A stretch of 64,000 nt of DNA from Gilliamella apis (lineage in GTDB: Bacteria > Pseudomonadota > Gammaproteobacteria > Enterobacterales > Orbaceae), in the NCBI RefSeq assembly GCF_030758615.1, contig NZ_CP132381.1:496001-560000 (forward strand), read 5' to 3'. Under the pieces are notes generated by a model. It did no database searches, was not told where the DNA came from, and saw nothing but the letters and a program-made list of their open reading frames with translations. The translations under genes were made by a program, and so were the position numbers. Below, in pieces: positions 18,165 through 27,340 of the stretch (position 1 is its first letter; each line of letters starts with the position of its first letter).

Positions 18165-19542
18165 TTGGCCAAAACAGTAAAGCGCGCTTATGTATGTAAT
18201 GATTGTGGCGCCGACTATCCTCGTTGGCAAGGTCAATGTAGTGCTTGCCATGCTTGGAATACTATTACTGAAGTGAGGTTAGCCAGTTCCTCATCACGCA
18301 ATGATCGATTAACCGGTTATGCTGGTGGTGCAGGGCAAACTAAGATCCAAAAGCTATCTGAGATTAGTTTAGAAGCCTTACCTCGATTTTCAACTGGATT
18401 TTCTGAATTTGACCGCGTACTTGGCGGTGGCGTGGTACCAGGTAGTGCTATCTTAATTGGTGGTAATCCTGGTGCCGGTAAAAGTACTTTGTTATTGCAA
18501 ACAATGAGTAAATTGTCTGCACAAATGAATACACTCTATGTTACTGGTGAAGAGTCATTGCAACAAGTAGCAATGCGTGCCCATCGTTTAGGTTTACCTA
18601 CTGATAATATTAATATGTTGTCTGAAACCAGTATCGAGCAGATCTGTTTACTGGCCGAACAATCTCAACCAAAATTAATGGTTATCGATTCAATTCAAGT
18701 GATGCATCTTGCTGATATCCAATCTTCGCCAGGCAGTGTGGCACAAGTTCGAGAAACAGCAGCTTATTTAACTCGCTTTGCGAAAACCAAAGGAATTGCC
18801 ATTATCATGGTTGGCCATGTGACTAAAGATGGTTCGCTGGCAGGACCTAAAGTGCTTGAACACTGTATTGACTGCTCGATTTTACTTGATGGTGATGCGG
18901 ATTCTCGATTCCGTACTTTGCGTAGCCATAAAAATCGTTTTGGTGCCGTAAATGAGCTTGGTGTGTTTGCCATGACCGAACAAGGCTTGAAAGAGGTTAG
19001 CAATCCATCAGCAATCTTTTTAAGTCGTGGTGAAGAGATGTTATCTGGTAGTTCAGTAATGGTGCTGTGGGAAGGCACTCGGCCATTATTAGTTGAGATC
19101 CAGAGCGTTAGTTGATCACTCTGTTTATGGTAATCCAAGACGAGTAACTGTCGGACTTGATCAGAACCGATTAGCACTGTTATTGGCTGTTTTACATCGT
19201 CATGGTGGTTTACAAATGGCCGATCAGGATATTTTTGTTAATGTTGTCGGTGGGGTAAAAGTGACTGAAACGAGCGCAGATCTAGCATTAATTGCCGCAT
19301 TGGTATCGAGTTTCCGTAATCGTCCTTTACCACAAGATGTGGTAATTTTTGGTGAAATAGGATTAGGTGGTGAAATCAGACCGGTACCAAGTGGTCAAGA
19401 GCGTATTTCAGAAGCGGCTAAACATGGCTTTAAAAAAGCGATAGTACCTATTGCCAATATGCCGAAAAAGAAACCAGAAAATATGCAGATCTTTGCGGTT
19501 AAGAAAGTATCTGAAGCACTAGATATTTTAAGTGATTTGTAG
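18165..19542 (+). pseudogene. radA: DNA repair protein RadA, interrupted by a one-base frameshift
   Basis: A branch-migration ATPase in recombination repair. The start is a TTG at 18165 with AGGAG 6 nt upstream, giving MAKTVKRAYVCNDCGADYPR. Then come a zinc finger (CNDCGADYPRWQGQCSACHA), Walker A GGNPGAGKSTLL, the KNRFG motif (SHKNRFGAVNELG) and a Lon-like C-terminal domain. The first frame runs into a stop after EIQSVS (19115). Removing the single A at 19104 restores EIQ-ALVDHSVYGNPRR and the frame continues to 19542 with KVSEALDILSDL. RadA of this family is about 460 aa, matching the joined length. One inserted base therefore separates the KNRFG core from the Lon-like domain. Either a real lesion or a sequence error; no slippery heptamer was seen at the site. 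Confidence 0.9.
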
Positions 19543-19562
19543 GGGGATTCTTGCTGAAAATA

Positions 19563-19614
19563 TTCCGCCGATTTAATTCTGCAATTTAATCTTAGAATTT
19601 AACTATCGACGGAA
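19563..19614. terminator. Terminator hairpin between convergent radA and ppnN
   Basis: TTCCGCCGAT pairs with ATCGACGGAA with one mismatch, and an inner AATTCT/AGAATT pairing extends the structure. It sits between convergent genes; T-rich sequence follows on either strand but no strong U-tract. Confidence 0.4.
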
Positions 19615-19636
19615 AAGAAGTTATTTAATTTTAGCG

Positions 19637-21013
19637 TTAATAACAAATTTCATAACAAGGTTGGTAAGCACTGCCTCCAGGTAGCTTCATACGGTCTTGT
19701 TTTACATAGTTAAGCAGTAAATTATCTAATTGTTTCATGATCTCTGGATCACCTTGTAATTTATAGCGTCCATGTTCGGCGATTTGCTTCATACCGAATT
19801 CTTTAACATTACCGGCTACAATACCTGAGAAAGCTCGACGTAAGTCAGCTGCTAACATTTCAACAGGTTGATTTTTATGTAAATTAAGTGATGCCATATT
19901 TTCATGAGTTGGTTCAAATGGATGCTGTAATGATTCATCAATTTTAAGTAACCAGTTAAATCCGTAAGCATCTCCAGTCGCTAAACGTGATGATTTAACC
20001 TGTTTAACGCCATGTTTCATGATGCGAGCGACTTGTTCTGGCGAATCAATGATAATTTCATACAGTTTAGTTGCTTCATCTCCTAAGGTGTTGCGGATAA
20101 ATTGGTCAATTGCAGCAAAATAATCTTCACACTCTTTGGGACCAGTTAAAATAATTGGTAAAGTTTGATTTTTATTAGCAGGATTGAGCATTATCCCCAA
20201 AATATAAAGCAATTCTTCTGCGGTACCAGGGCCTCCAGGAAAGATAACAATACCGTGCGCCATACGCACAAAGGCTTCAAGTCTTTTTTCAATATCCGGC
20301 ATAATAATAAGTTCATTAACCAGTGCATTTGGTGGCTCTGCGGCAATAATGGATGGTTCGGTCATACCAATAAAGCGACTATCTTTGATCCTTTGTTGAG
20401 CGTGACCAACTGCAGCCCCTTTCATTGGTGCTTCCATAATACCCGGTCCACAGCCAGTGCAGATATTGAGTTCGCGTAGCCCTAACTGCATACCAACCTG
20501 ACGAGCATAATAATATTCACTTTCGTTAATGGAATGCCCACCCCAACAGACAATTAAATTAGGTTCTTCACCCACATGTAAAGCATTGGCATTACGTAAA
20601 ATTGAGAAAACAAGATTGGTGATGTAATAGGAGTGTTCTTTTTCTAGTTTATCATTAGGCACCAAATGTTTAATTGCACTAATTTGGCTATTTAAAAACA
20701 GGATATCACGCAACACCGCAAATAGATTGGCTTGAATGGAGCGAATAATTTTTTTGTCGACAAATGCGGTTTCAGGAGCATCAATAAGCTCTAATTTGAC
20801 CCCTCGTTCTTTGCTGATAACGTTAATTTCGAAAGATTTAAATCTATCCAATAATTCTTGAGTATTATCAGTTTTGCTACCTGCATTTAGTGTGGCTAGT
20901 GAACAATTTCTAAATAATTGGTATAGTTCACTATTTGCTGACTTTTTCAGAATATCGACTTCTGCTTGGGCAAGTAAATCCATTGATCCTAATGGACTAA
21001 TATGGGTAATCAT
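19637..21013 (-). CDS. ppnN: Pyrimidine/purine nucleotide 5'-monophosphate nucleosidase
   Basis: Hydrolyses nucleoside monophosphates to base plus ribose-5-phosphate; in E. coli PpnN (YgdH) is activated by (p)ppGpp. The central LOG-type Rossmann domain shows [16 protein letters not shown] and [16 protein letters not shown]. Flanking conserved segments are [20 protein letters not shown] at the start and [16 protein letters not shown] at the end. I choose the ATG at 21013 (458 aa), which has GGAGG 5 nt upstream and matches the E. coli N-terminus; an in-frame start at 21025 lies before that ribosome site. Transcribed alone and convergent with radA. Confidence 0.93.
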   Translation of the reverse strand: MITHISPLGSMDLLAQAEVDILKKSANSELYQLFRNCSLATLNAGSKTDNTQELLDRFKSFEINVISKERGVKLELIDAPETAFVDKKIIRSIQANLFAVLRDILFLNSQISAIKHLVPNDKLEKEHSYYITNLVFSILRNANALHVGEEPNLIVCWGGHSINESEYYYARQVGMQLGLRELNICTGCGPGIMEAPMKGAAVGHAQQRIKDSRFIGMTEPSIIAAEPPNALVNELIIMPDIEKRLEAFVRMAHGIVIFPGGPGTAEELLYILGIMLNPANKNQTLPIILTGPKECEDYFAAIDQFIRNTLGDEATKLYEIIIDSPEQVARIMKHGVKQVKSSRLATGDAYGFNWLLKIDESLQHPFEPTHENMASLNLHKNQPVEMLAADLRRAFSGIVAGNVKEFGMKQIAEHGRYKLQGDPEIMKQLDNLLLNYVKQDRMKLPGGSAYQPCYEICY

Positions 21014-21500
21014 TACAACCTCCATTTGACGGTTTTATCGACAAAAAATCATTATATATTCAAACAGAATAAAAAATAAGTAAAGCTGATAATAACCTAA
21101 TTTATCAATTAAATTAATTTAACATGAAAATATGTAACTATTTTTTTAAATTGAATTTTTCAATATTACATTAACCAATGATTTAAATATCATTGTAGTA
21201 AAAAATTATCGCAATTTTAGTTATTAAATAAGTTTGTCATCAATGAAAACAGATTTTTTTTACGGCTAGAGCCAGCTAAACAAGGACATTACCTGATTGG
21301 CTTAGCATTATCGCTACTGAGTATAGTAATAACTATGTTGAATGTTAGATAAAAATAAATTGTTTTTTATTAGATTGATATTAAATAATTGTTCATAGTC
21401 AAAAAATAAACGCTATGCTAGACTAAACTAAACTCTGAAGCTGATTTGCCTAAGTGATAATATTATTCATATGGTAATTTAGCCGCGGTATAGCACAGAA
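21014..21500. other. Gap between ppnN and moaA
   Basis: About 490 bp of strongly AT-rich DNA with the divergent promoters of ppnN and moaA. It holds a short coding-like stretch (21243-21352) listed separately. A possible leader hairpin, GTATAGC/GCTATGC, straddles the first in-frame ATG of moaA at about 21488-21511. No other feature is supported. Confidence 0.4.
21243..21352 (+). pseudogene. Possible frameshifted small membrane protein with a T8 tract
   Basis: An ATG at 21243 reads MKTDFFYG and stops. If the T8 run were T9, the frame would read MKTDFFLRLEPAKQGHYLIG then LALSLLSIVITMLNVR and stop at 21350-21352: 36 residues with an amphipathic start and one membrane helix. No good ribosome site is visible. 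It may be a decayed or slippage-controlled small gene, or chance. Confidence 0.22.
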
Positions 21501-21542
21501 ATGGCTATGCTTCCCGATTTGGATAAGGTGTTTATTATATAT

Positions 21543-22517
21543 ATGCAATTAGTGGATAATTATCAGCGTCGCTTTCAATATTTGCGTTTATCAATTACTG
21601 AACTATGTAACTTTCAATGTCAGTATTGTTTACCTAATGGGTATCGACCTAATAAAGATCATAAATTTTTATCGTTAAATGAAATTGATAATGTCATATC
21701 AACATTTACCGAACTTGGTGTGCATAAAATTCGCTTAACTGGTGGTGAACCGACTTTGCGTCGAGATTTTATGGATATTTTGTCAATTATTTCGGCTTAT
21801 CCAAGTATTAAACAATTGGCAATTACCACCAATGGCTCACGATTATTAAAAAATGTCCATTATTGGCAACAAGCTGGACTTAATGCTATTAATATTAGTA
21901 TTGATAGTTTTTCTCCTTATATTTTTAAACGAATAACAGGCCAAGACAAACTCCAAGAGTTAATGCAAGGAGTTGAAAAATCATTAGATGTTGGTATTGA
22001 GAAAGTTAAAATTAATACCGTTCTAATGAAAAATATGAATGATCATCTGAGTGATTATTTAGCTTGGATTAAACACCGGCCAGTAGAATTACGTTTTATT
22101 GAACTGATGGAAACAACCGAAAGCCGTCAATTATTTAATCATTATCATTTAGCTGGTCAAGCGATGGAGTCTCAACTTGTTGAACAAGGTTGGCAATTAC
22201 AAGCAAAAGAGGCATTATCTGGCCCAGCGAAAGTTTATGCTCATAGTGATTATCAGGGTAAAATTGGTCTAATTATGCCTTATTCGCAGGATTTTTGTAA
22301 AAGTTGCAACCGATTACGGGTTTCATCGCTTGGTAAATTACATTATTGCCTTTTTGGTGATGCAGCTGTTGATTTACGGGATTTGCTAAACAGTCCAGAA
22401 CAGAAAGCACAACTTAAAGCACGCGTGTTAGCTTCACTATTAATAAAACCAGAAAAACATTTATTACATGAGCATAATCTAGGCATCACACCTAATTTAT
22501 CTTATATCGGTGGTTAA
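21543..22517 (+). CDS. moaA: GTP 3',8-cyclase (molybdenum cofactor biosynthesis MoaA)
   Basis: A radical-SAM enzyme, first step of molybdopterin synthesis. The N-terminal [4Fe-4S] motif is CNFQCQYC in the YLRLSITELCNFQCQYCLPN block, the SAM motif is LTGGEPTLRRD, and the C-terminal cluster is CKSCNRLRVSSLGKLHYC. The chain ends in Gly-Gly as expected. I prefer the ATG at 21543 (MQLVDNYQRRFQYLRLS, 324 aa), which aligns with family starts; an in-frame ATG at 21501 adds 14 residues. The product would supply cofactor to the formate dehydrogenase at 5-8 kb. Other moa genes are not adjacent. The 3' end overlaps gluQ tail-to-tail by 21 bp. Confidence 0.93.
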   Translation: MQLVDNYQRRFQYLRLSITELCNFQCQYCLPNGYRPNKDHKFLSLNEIDNVISTFTELGVHKIRLTGGEPTLRRDFMDILSIISAYPSIKQLAITTNGSRLLKNVHYWQQAGLNAINISIDSFSPYIFKRITGQDKLQELMQGVEKSLDVGIEKVKINTVLMKNMNDHLSDYLAWIKHRPVELRFIELMETTESRQLFNHYHLAGQAMESQLVEQGWQLQAKEALSGPAKVYAHSDYQGKIGLIMPYSQDFCKSCNRLRVSSLGKLHYCLFGDAAVDLRDLLNSPEQKAQLKARVLASLLIKPEKHLLHEHNLGITPNLSYIGG

Positions 22518-23387
22518 CACTTGGTTTTGTTTCGGTATTTGGTTAATTTTCCAGTGAGTTATTGCCCAATCTAATAACTGTTTTTGTGAGGCATCTTGCC
22601 AGCTTTCCGGTAATTGCTGACCTAAAAACTGTAATGCTTGTGCAGTTAATAAATTCGTATTTTTACTATCAATAGGGCTAGCATGGTTTTGTTTTGACAG
22701 CTTATTACCAAGATTATCTAAAGCCAATGGTAAATGGCAGTAATTAGGAATAGTAAAATTAAATAATCGATAAAGCGAAATTTGTTTAGCTGTAACGGGT
22801 AGTAGATCTGCTCCTCGAACAATTTCAGTTATTCCTTGATAATTATCATCTAATACTACAACTAAATTATAAGCAAATAGCCCATCTTTGCGATGAATAA
22901 TAAGATCCTCTTGAGCATTGGCTGGATCAACAGTTTGTTGACCACGAATTTTATCATCGAAAGAAAAAACTGGCTGACTTTGCTTTAATCGAATAGCACA
23001 TTGTTGTTGGTTAGTTGATGCTAACTGTCGATCACGACAAAAGCCATCATATATCCCATTGCTAAGATTATGGATCCTTTGTCTGGTACAATCACAATAA
23101 TAAGCTTTTTGCTGAGTAATAAGCGTTTGTAATACGGCTCGATAACGCTCACTACAATTTGATTGATATAAAACTTGGTCGTCCCAATGCAGTTCGAAAG
23201 CTTCTAATGTTTTTAATATTAAGGATGAGGCGCCTTTGACTTCTCGTGGAGGGTCAATATCTTCAATGCGAACAAGCCATTTACCAAAATTGGCTTTGGC
23301 TTGTAGGTAACTACCGAGAGCCGTCACCAACGAACCAAAATGCAATGGTCCAGATGGTGAGGGTGCAAAACGACCAATATATTGCAT
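22497..23387 (-). CDS. gluQ: Glutamyl-Q tRNA(Asp) synthetase
   Basis: A truncated GluRS paralogue without an anticodon-binding domain, which glutamylates queuosine in tRNA-Asp. The class I HIGH-like motif is in GRFAPSPSGPLHFGSL, and the KMSKS-like motif appears as GNKLSKQNHA. Zinc-ligand residues fall in YYCDCTRQRI with YDGFCRDR. Length 296 aa is typical (E. coli 308). It lies 35 bp after dksA on the same strand, the widespread dksA-gluQ operon. Its end overlaps moaA on the opposite strand by 21 bp. Confidence 0.95.
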   Translation of the reverse strand: MQYIGRFAPSPSGPLHFGSLVTALGSYLQAKANFGKWLVRIEDIDPPREVKGASSLILKTLEAFELHWDDQVLYQSNCSERYRAVLQTLITQQKAYYCDCTRQRIHNLSNGIYDGFCRDRQLASTNQQQCAIRLKQSQPVFSFDDKIRGQQTVDPANAQEDLIIHRKDGLFAYNLVVVLDDNYQGITEIVRGADLLPVTAKQISLYRLFNFTIPNYCHLPLALDNLGNKLSKQNHASPIDSKNTNLLTAQALQFLGQQLPESWQDASQKQLLDWAITHWKINQIPKQNQVLTTDIR

Positions 23388-23422
23388 GGGCGTATTAAGT
23401 AAAATAATAGTTTAAATGGAAA

Positions 23423-23878
23423 TTACATACCCATTTGTTTTTCACGAAGTTCAGCTAATGTTTTGCAATCGATACATAGATCAGCTGTCGGTCTTGCTTC
23501 TAAACGACGAATACCAATTTCAACACCGCATGATTCACAAAAACCAAAATCATCGATTTCAATTTTCTTTAATGTCTTTTCAATTTTTTTGATTAATTTA
23601 CGTTCTCTGTCACGCGCTCTTAATTCTAAGCTAAATTCTTCTTCTTGAGTAGCACGGTCAGCCGGATCTGGGAAATTTGCAGCCTCATCTTGCATGTGAG
23701 AAACTGTTTTACCCATTTCACCTTGTAACTGTGACAGCCATGCTTCTAAGATAAGTTTGAAATGTTTTAATTGCTTAGGATTCATGTACTCCTCATCTTT
23801 CGCCTCTTTATAAGGCTCAAGCCCAGCAATAGCAAGCAGGCTAAGAGAAGATGTATTTACTTTTTGTTCCTTTTTCAC
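23423..23878 (-). CDS. dksA: RNA polymerase-binding transcription factor DksA
   Basis: A secondary-channel factor that works with (p)ppGpp. It is an alpha-helical coiled coil with the tip motif DPADRA (in [15 protein letters not shown]). The C4 zinc finger is [12 protein letters not shown] ... CIDC. Length is 151 aa, identical to E. coli. The start is GTG at 23878, with GGGGG 6-10 nt upstream. First gene of dksA-gluQ. With PpnN, another (p)ppGpp-responsive protein, encoded 2.4 kb away, stringent control is clearly retained in this genome. Confidence 0.97.
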   Translation of the reverse strand: MKKEQKVNTSSLSLLAIAGLEPYKEAKDEEYMNPKQLKHFKLILEAWLSQLQGEMGKTVSHMQDEAANFPDPADRATQEEEFSLELRARDRERKLIKKIEKTLKKIEIDDFGFCESCGVEIGIRRLEARPTADLCIDCKTLAELREKQMGM

Positions 23879-24014
23879 AGCAATCCCCCTTAAGTACAGA
23901 TTATTTGCGAGCGGTAAACTATAGCAATAATTTAGCCTTTGGCAAATTTTTTTTATTATTTTTTTTGCATTTAGACCATAAAAATTTACAACTATATGTT
24001 ATTAATAAGATTAA

Positions 24015-24500
24015 TTATTCATGCCATTTTTTTAATCCATTCATGGGACATTTTGTTAATAAATTAAATAGGTTATCGTTATCGGGTAATATTAGGTCAG
24101 GTGAAATATCAAATAAAGGATAAAGCACAAATTCTCTTTTTTTCATATGATAGTGTGGTATGGTAAGCCTTTCTGTATCTATAACTAAGTCATCATATAA
24201 CAATATATCTAAATCTAATGTTCTTGCCCCCCAGCGATTTTCTTTACGGACTCTACCCTGTGACTTTTCAATGGTTTGTAAATGATCTAATAGTGCTATT
24301 GGTGTCAGAGACGTGGTTAATTTGATGACTGCATTGAGATAATCATTTTGATCTTGTGGTCCCAATGGTTTGCTACGATAAAATGGCGAAATATCAGAAA
24401 CAACTGTTTCAGGTAATTGTTTTAAGGCCGCAATAGCTTGATTAGCTTGCTCTAATGGATCGTTAAGATTACTGCCTAAGGCAATATAACAAATTGGCAT
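24015..24500 (-). CDS. folK: 2-amino-4-hydroxy-6-hydroxymethyldihydropteridine pyrophosphokinase
   Basis: HPPK of folate synthesis, transferring pyrophosphate from ATP to the pterin. Diagnostic segments are YIALGSNLNDPLEQ, FYRSKPLGPQDQNDYLNAV, GRVRKENRWGARTLDLDILL and TIPHYHMKKREFVLYPL. I take the ATG at 24500 (MPICYIALGSNL, 161 aa, E. coli 159); a longer in-frame start at 24548 has no family support. In E. coli the order is dksA-gluQ-pcnB-folK; here pcnB is missing between gluQ/dksA and folK, leaving only a 136-bp gap before dksA. Confidence 0.94.
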   Translation of the reverse strand: MPICYIALGSNLNDPLEQANQAIAALKQLPETVVSDISPFYRSKPLGPQDQNDYLNAVIKLTTSLTPIALLDHLQTIEKSQGRVRKENRWGARTLDLDILLYDDLVIDTERLTIPHYHMKKREFVLYPLFDISPDLILPDNDNLFNLLTKCPMNGLKKWHE

Positions 24501-24610
24501 AATTAGATTCAATTGAGGTGATGTTAAAACATGGTGATATTTTAGCATATAAACAAGTTAGTAACTAATAAAGGAAATAGAATATAGAATAATGTTTCAA
24601 TTAAATTTTT

Positions 24611-24638
24611 GAAAAAATTGAGGAGCAGTTTTTTTGAG
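24611..24638. repeat. Dispersed TTGAGG motif, copy C
   Basis: GAAAAAATTGAGGAGCAG followed by TTTTTTT, between folK and aspC. Same A-run/TTGAGG/T-run architecture as the other copies. Confidence 0.4.
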
Positions 24639-24687
24639 TTTTATAACTATCTATTTATTATTTTTTTATAATATTTTCACTAAAACT

Positions 24688-24725
24688 GGATGTGAATTTG
24701 GTTCAATTTAACCTTAAACACATCC
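24688..24725 (-). terminator. aspC terminator
   Basis: GGATGTG pairs with CACATCC around an inner GGTT/AACC helix, 33 bp past the aspC stop. On the minus strand it is followed by GTTTTAGTG. U-tract weak. Confidence 0.45.
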
Positions 24726-24758
24726 AATTATGAAGAATATACGTTATTTTAGTTTATA

Positions 24759-25934
24759 CTATAAAACTTCGACAATTGATTCACAAAGTCTAGACATATT
24801 ATCGATAGTCATTCCGGCAACATTGATTCGTCCCGAATTAACAATATAAATACTATAATCATTACGCAATTTAAGTACTTGTTCTTCAGTTAAACCACTA
24901 AATGAAAACATACCATTTTGTTTGGCAATAAAACTAAAATCTTGGTTAGCGCCTTTGTCTTGTAGCGTTTTCACAAATAGTTGGCGCATACGATGAATAC
25001 GTTGACGCATGCCCGTTAATTCATCAATCCACTCTTCTTTTAATTCAGCATTGTTTAATATATAAGAGACAATCTTAGCACCATGGGCTGGAGGATTAGA
25101 GTAGTTGGCTCTGATAATAGTTTTGACCTGACTAAATGCTCGATCGGCAATTTCGCTATCAGCTGCAATTAAAGTGAATGCACCAACACGCTCATTATAT
25201 AGACCGAAATTTTTTGAGTAAGAGCTAGCAATCAGTAGTTCAGGTTGATTATTCGCAAACAGTCTAAGTCCATATACGTCTTCTTCTATACCTTGACCAA
25301 ACCCTTGATAAGCGAGGTCAAATAGTGGTAACCAACCATTTTTTAAGGCTAACTCTGAAATTGTTTGCCATTGTTCTGGAGTCGGATCGATACCGGTAGG
25401 GTTATGGCAACAACCATGAAATAGCACTGCTTCACCGGCAATAACTTGATTCAAATCACTCATTAAACCATCAAAATCTAGGCTTCGAGTTTGAGCATCA
25501 TAATAACGGTATTCTCGAACTTCTAATCCCGCAGTTTGAAATACGCTACGATGATTAGGCCACGATGGATTGCTTATCCAAACTCGTTTTATTTTCGTAC
25601 GGCGAGATAAAAAATCTGCCATAATGCGTAATGCACCGGTTCCGCCAGGGGCTTGCGCAGTTCTCGCTCGTTGATTTTCACTACCGAACAGTAAAACTTG
25701 AGTGGCAATATTAAATGAATTAACACCATCAATGGGTAAATAGCTTTTTGTGGTTTCATCATCTAGCAATAGATGCTCAGCTTTTTTTACACTTTCTAAA
25801 ATAGGTGTTTTGGTGGTTTCATCTTTATAAACACCAACACTTAAATTAATTTTGTTGGTACGTTCATCCTTGTTGTAGAGATCCGCTAAGCCTAAAATAG
25901 GATCTGCTGGTGCTGCTAATAAATATTCAAACAT
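24759..25934 (-). CDS. aspC: Aspartate aminotransferase
   Basis: A PLP enzyme interconverting aspartate/oxaloacetate and glutamate/2-oxoglutarate. It follows E. coli AspC closely from start to end: [60 protein letters not shown], and the PLP-lysine segment [17 protein letters not shown]. Length 391 aa against 396. The SxxK context and the ASYSKN-type motif favour AspC over TyrB, which is encoded separately at 60462. Single gene with its own terminator. Confidence 0.94.
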   Translation of the reverse strand: MFEYLLAAPADPILGLADLYNKDERTNKINLSVGVYKDETTKTPILESVKKAEHLLLDDETTKSYLPIDGVNSFNIATQVLLFGSENQRARTAQAPGGTGALRIMADFLSRRTKIKRVWISNPSWPNHRSVFQTAGLEVREYRYYDAQTRSLDFDGLMSDLNQVIAGEAVLFHGCCHNPTGIDPTPEQWQTISELALKNGWLPLFDLAYQGFGQGIEEDVYGLRLFANNQPELLIASSYSKNFGLYNERVGAFTLIAADSEIADRAFSQVKTIIRANYSNPPAHGAKIVSYILNNAELKEEWIDELTGMRQRIHRMRQLFVKTLQDKGANQDFSFIAKQNGMFSFSGLTEEQVLKLRNDYSIYIVNSGRINVAGMTIDNMSRLCESIVEVL

Positions 25935-26063
25935 AAGTTACCTATTTCTTTTAGTGACACTTATTGCATTATATACATATTGTTTGGCAAGTTACAATTT
26001 GTAAACCACAATGCACTTGAACCTCATTTGTACCACAGCTTAGTGATTATCGAAAGCTAATTA

Positions 26064-26597
26064 TTATGCTATAACGATAAGTTTTTCAAGAAATGACGCT
26101 AAATCAGATGATAATGTTGTCAATTGTCCAGTTATTAAATCTTCTTTAACTACTTCACCAGTCAAATTATTTAATGCGACGATTTCAGTATCTTCATCGG
26201 TTGAGGCGATAAAAATGGTCGGCGTTCGCTTTAATTTTTTTTGTTGCGATAGGTGAGCAATTAAATTTTTTTCTAAATTTGAAAAGTCATCGTCATTCCA
26301 TGCTTGCAATAAAATTAAATTAACGTCAGCAAATTTTGCTGTCAGATTTGCAGCATATTGTGTACCGTAAAATGTATGTGCACTTGGGTGGATTTTGATG
26401 TTAATAACTTGTTCTGCTATGGTTAAATCTCTTGGAGGATTAAGTAAAAAAGGTTGCCAATAAACGACTAGATTTTCAGTTTTGATAATGCAAGGCGAGG
26501 GTAAACCATGTAATTCTTCACTTTGTGGAGCATGTTCAAATTGAGCGATCCAACGCTGGGTAAAATCAAGCAATGCTACTTTTTCTGGCGATTCCAT
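26064..26597 (-). CDS. syd: SecY-interacting protein Syd
   Basis: A peripheral inner-membrane protein that binds SecY and monitors translocon integrity. Recognised by LKDFTxR-like LLDFTQRWIAQF, SEELHGLPSPCII, VYWQPF, IKIHPSAHTFYGTQYA, LLQAWNDDDF and LIAHLSQQKKLKRTPTIFIAS, each with a direct counterpart in E. coli Syd. Length 177 aa against 181. It stands alone, divergent from rne across a 743-bp gap. Confidence 0.9.
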   Translation of the reverse strand: MESPEKVALLDFTQRWIAQFEHAPQSEELHGLPSPCIIKTENLVVYWQPFLLNPPRDLTIAEQVINIKIHPSAHTFYGTQYAANLTAKFADVNLILLQAWNDDDFSNLEKNLIAHLSQQKKLKRTPTIFIASTDEDTEIVALNNLTGEVVKEDLITGQLTTLSSDLASFLEKLIVIA

Positions 26598-27340
26598 AAC
26601 TAAATATTATCTCATAGTTCATTTTATAATCGATAGTTGTTTAATATTATACGGACTAAATTGGCATATACACAATTGTTAAAGTTAAGTTTTTAAATTC
26701 ATGAAATGTGTTATAAATTGATATAAAAAATTTGCCAAAGTTATTCCCAATTAAATGATGAAAAATTAATCGATAAAGCCTTTTTTTATTGTGTTTTCAG
26801 TTTAATTTTAGGGCAGTACAAAACCAGTATTAAATTGTTTATAAAACAGTCAGTTTAATTTACTTGCTATCCGTTGCTGAAACGTGAATAATAGACACGG
26901 ATATTTTATCCATGTAATGCAGCAATGGCGTTAGACATTACAGTTTGTCAAAATAAAATAGCGTAAGTAGAATTATTATAATTAATTAATATGTTTATTT
27001 TAAACAATCATATAAAGATTTAGTGGTTTGTTAAATTGTAGAAAAAATAGAATTTGCAAACTCATCATTGAAATAATATCAATAATTGTATGTTTAGTGG
27101 TGTTCAAAAAGTGCATAGGTGTTTTGAATGTAATATTACCTCTAAAAAGTGTATTGATGTTGGATAAGTTATACTGATTTCACATAAAATAATAACAAAA
27201 ATAACACAAATAAAATAATGAATACGGTATAAAAAATATTTAAGTAAGTACTATTGTTTATCATTGTTAAAAATAAGCGTTTATTGTTAATAATAAAATT
27301 CTACCTACAGTTAATTTAGATTAATGAAGAGTGTAGAATA
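26598..27340. other. Long gap between syd and rne, including the rne leader
   Basis: 743 bp without a supportable gene. The part nearest syd carries its promoter; the middle holds a cluster of inverted repeats (26869-26942) listed as a candidate rne 5' leader structure. The last 350 bp before rne is extremely AT-rich and unstructured by eye. Confidence 0.5.
26869..26942 (+). ncRNA. Candidate structured rne 5' leader
   Basis: Two adjacent inverted repeats: ATCCGT (26869) with ACGGAT (26897), and TGTAATG (26913) with CATTACA (26936), plus an alternative GGATA/TATCC pairing between them. They lie about 400-470 nt before the rne ATG. E. coli rne has a 361-nt leader whose hairpins mediate autoregulation by RNase E, so position and structure fit, but no sequence homology to that leader was recognised. 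Confidence 0.35.

Noticed and set aside
19101..19110. Programmed frameshift in radA
   Set aside because: No slippery heptamer or downstream stimulator is visible and no RadA family member is known to me to use one; an indel is simpler.
18764..19177. 137-codon minus-strand frame across the radA break
   Set aside because: Antisense to the conserved RadA core; the radA frameshift explains the gap in the plus-strand frame better.
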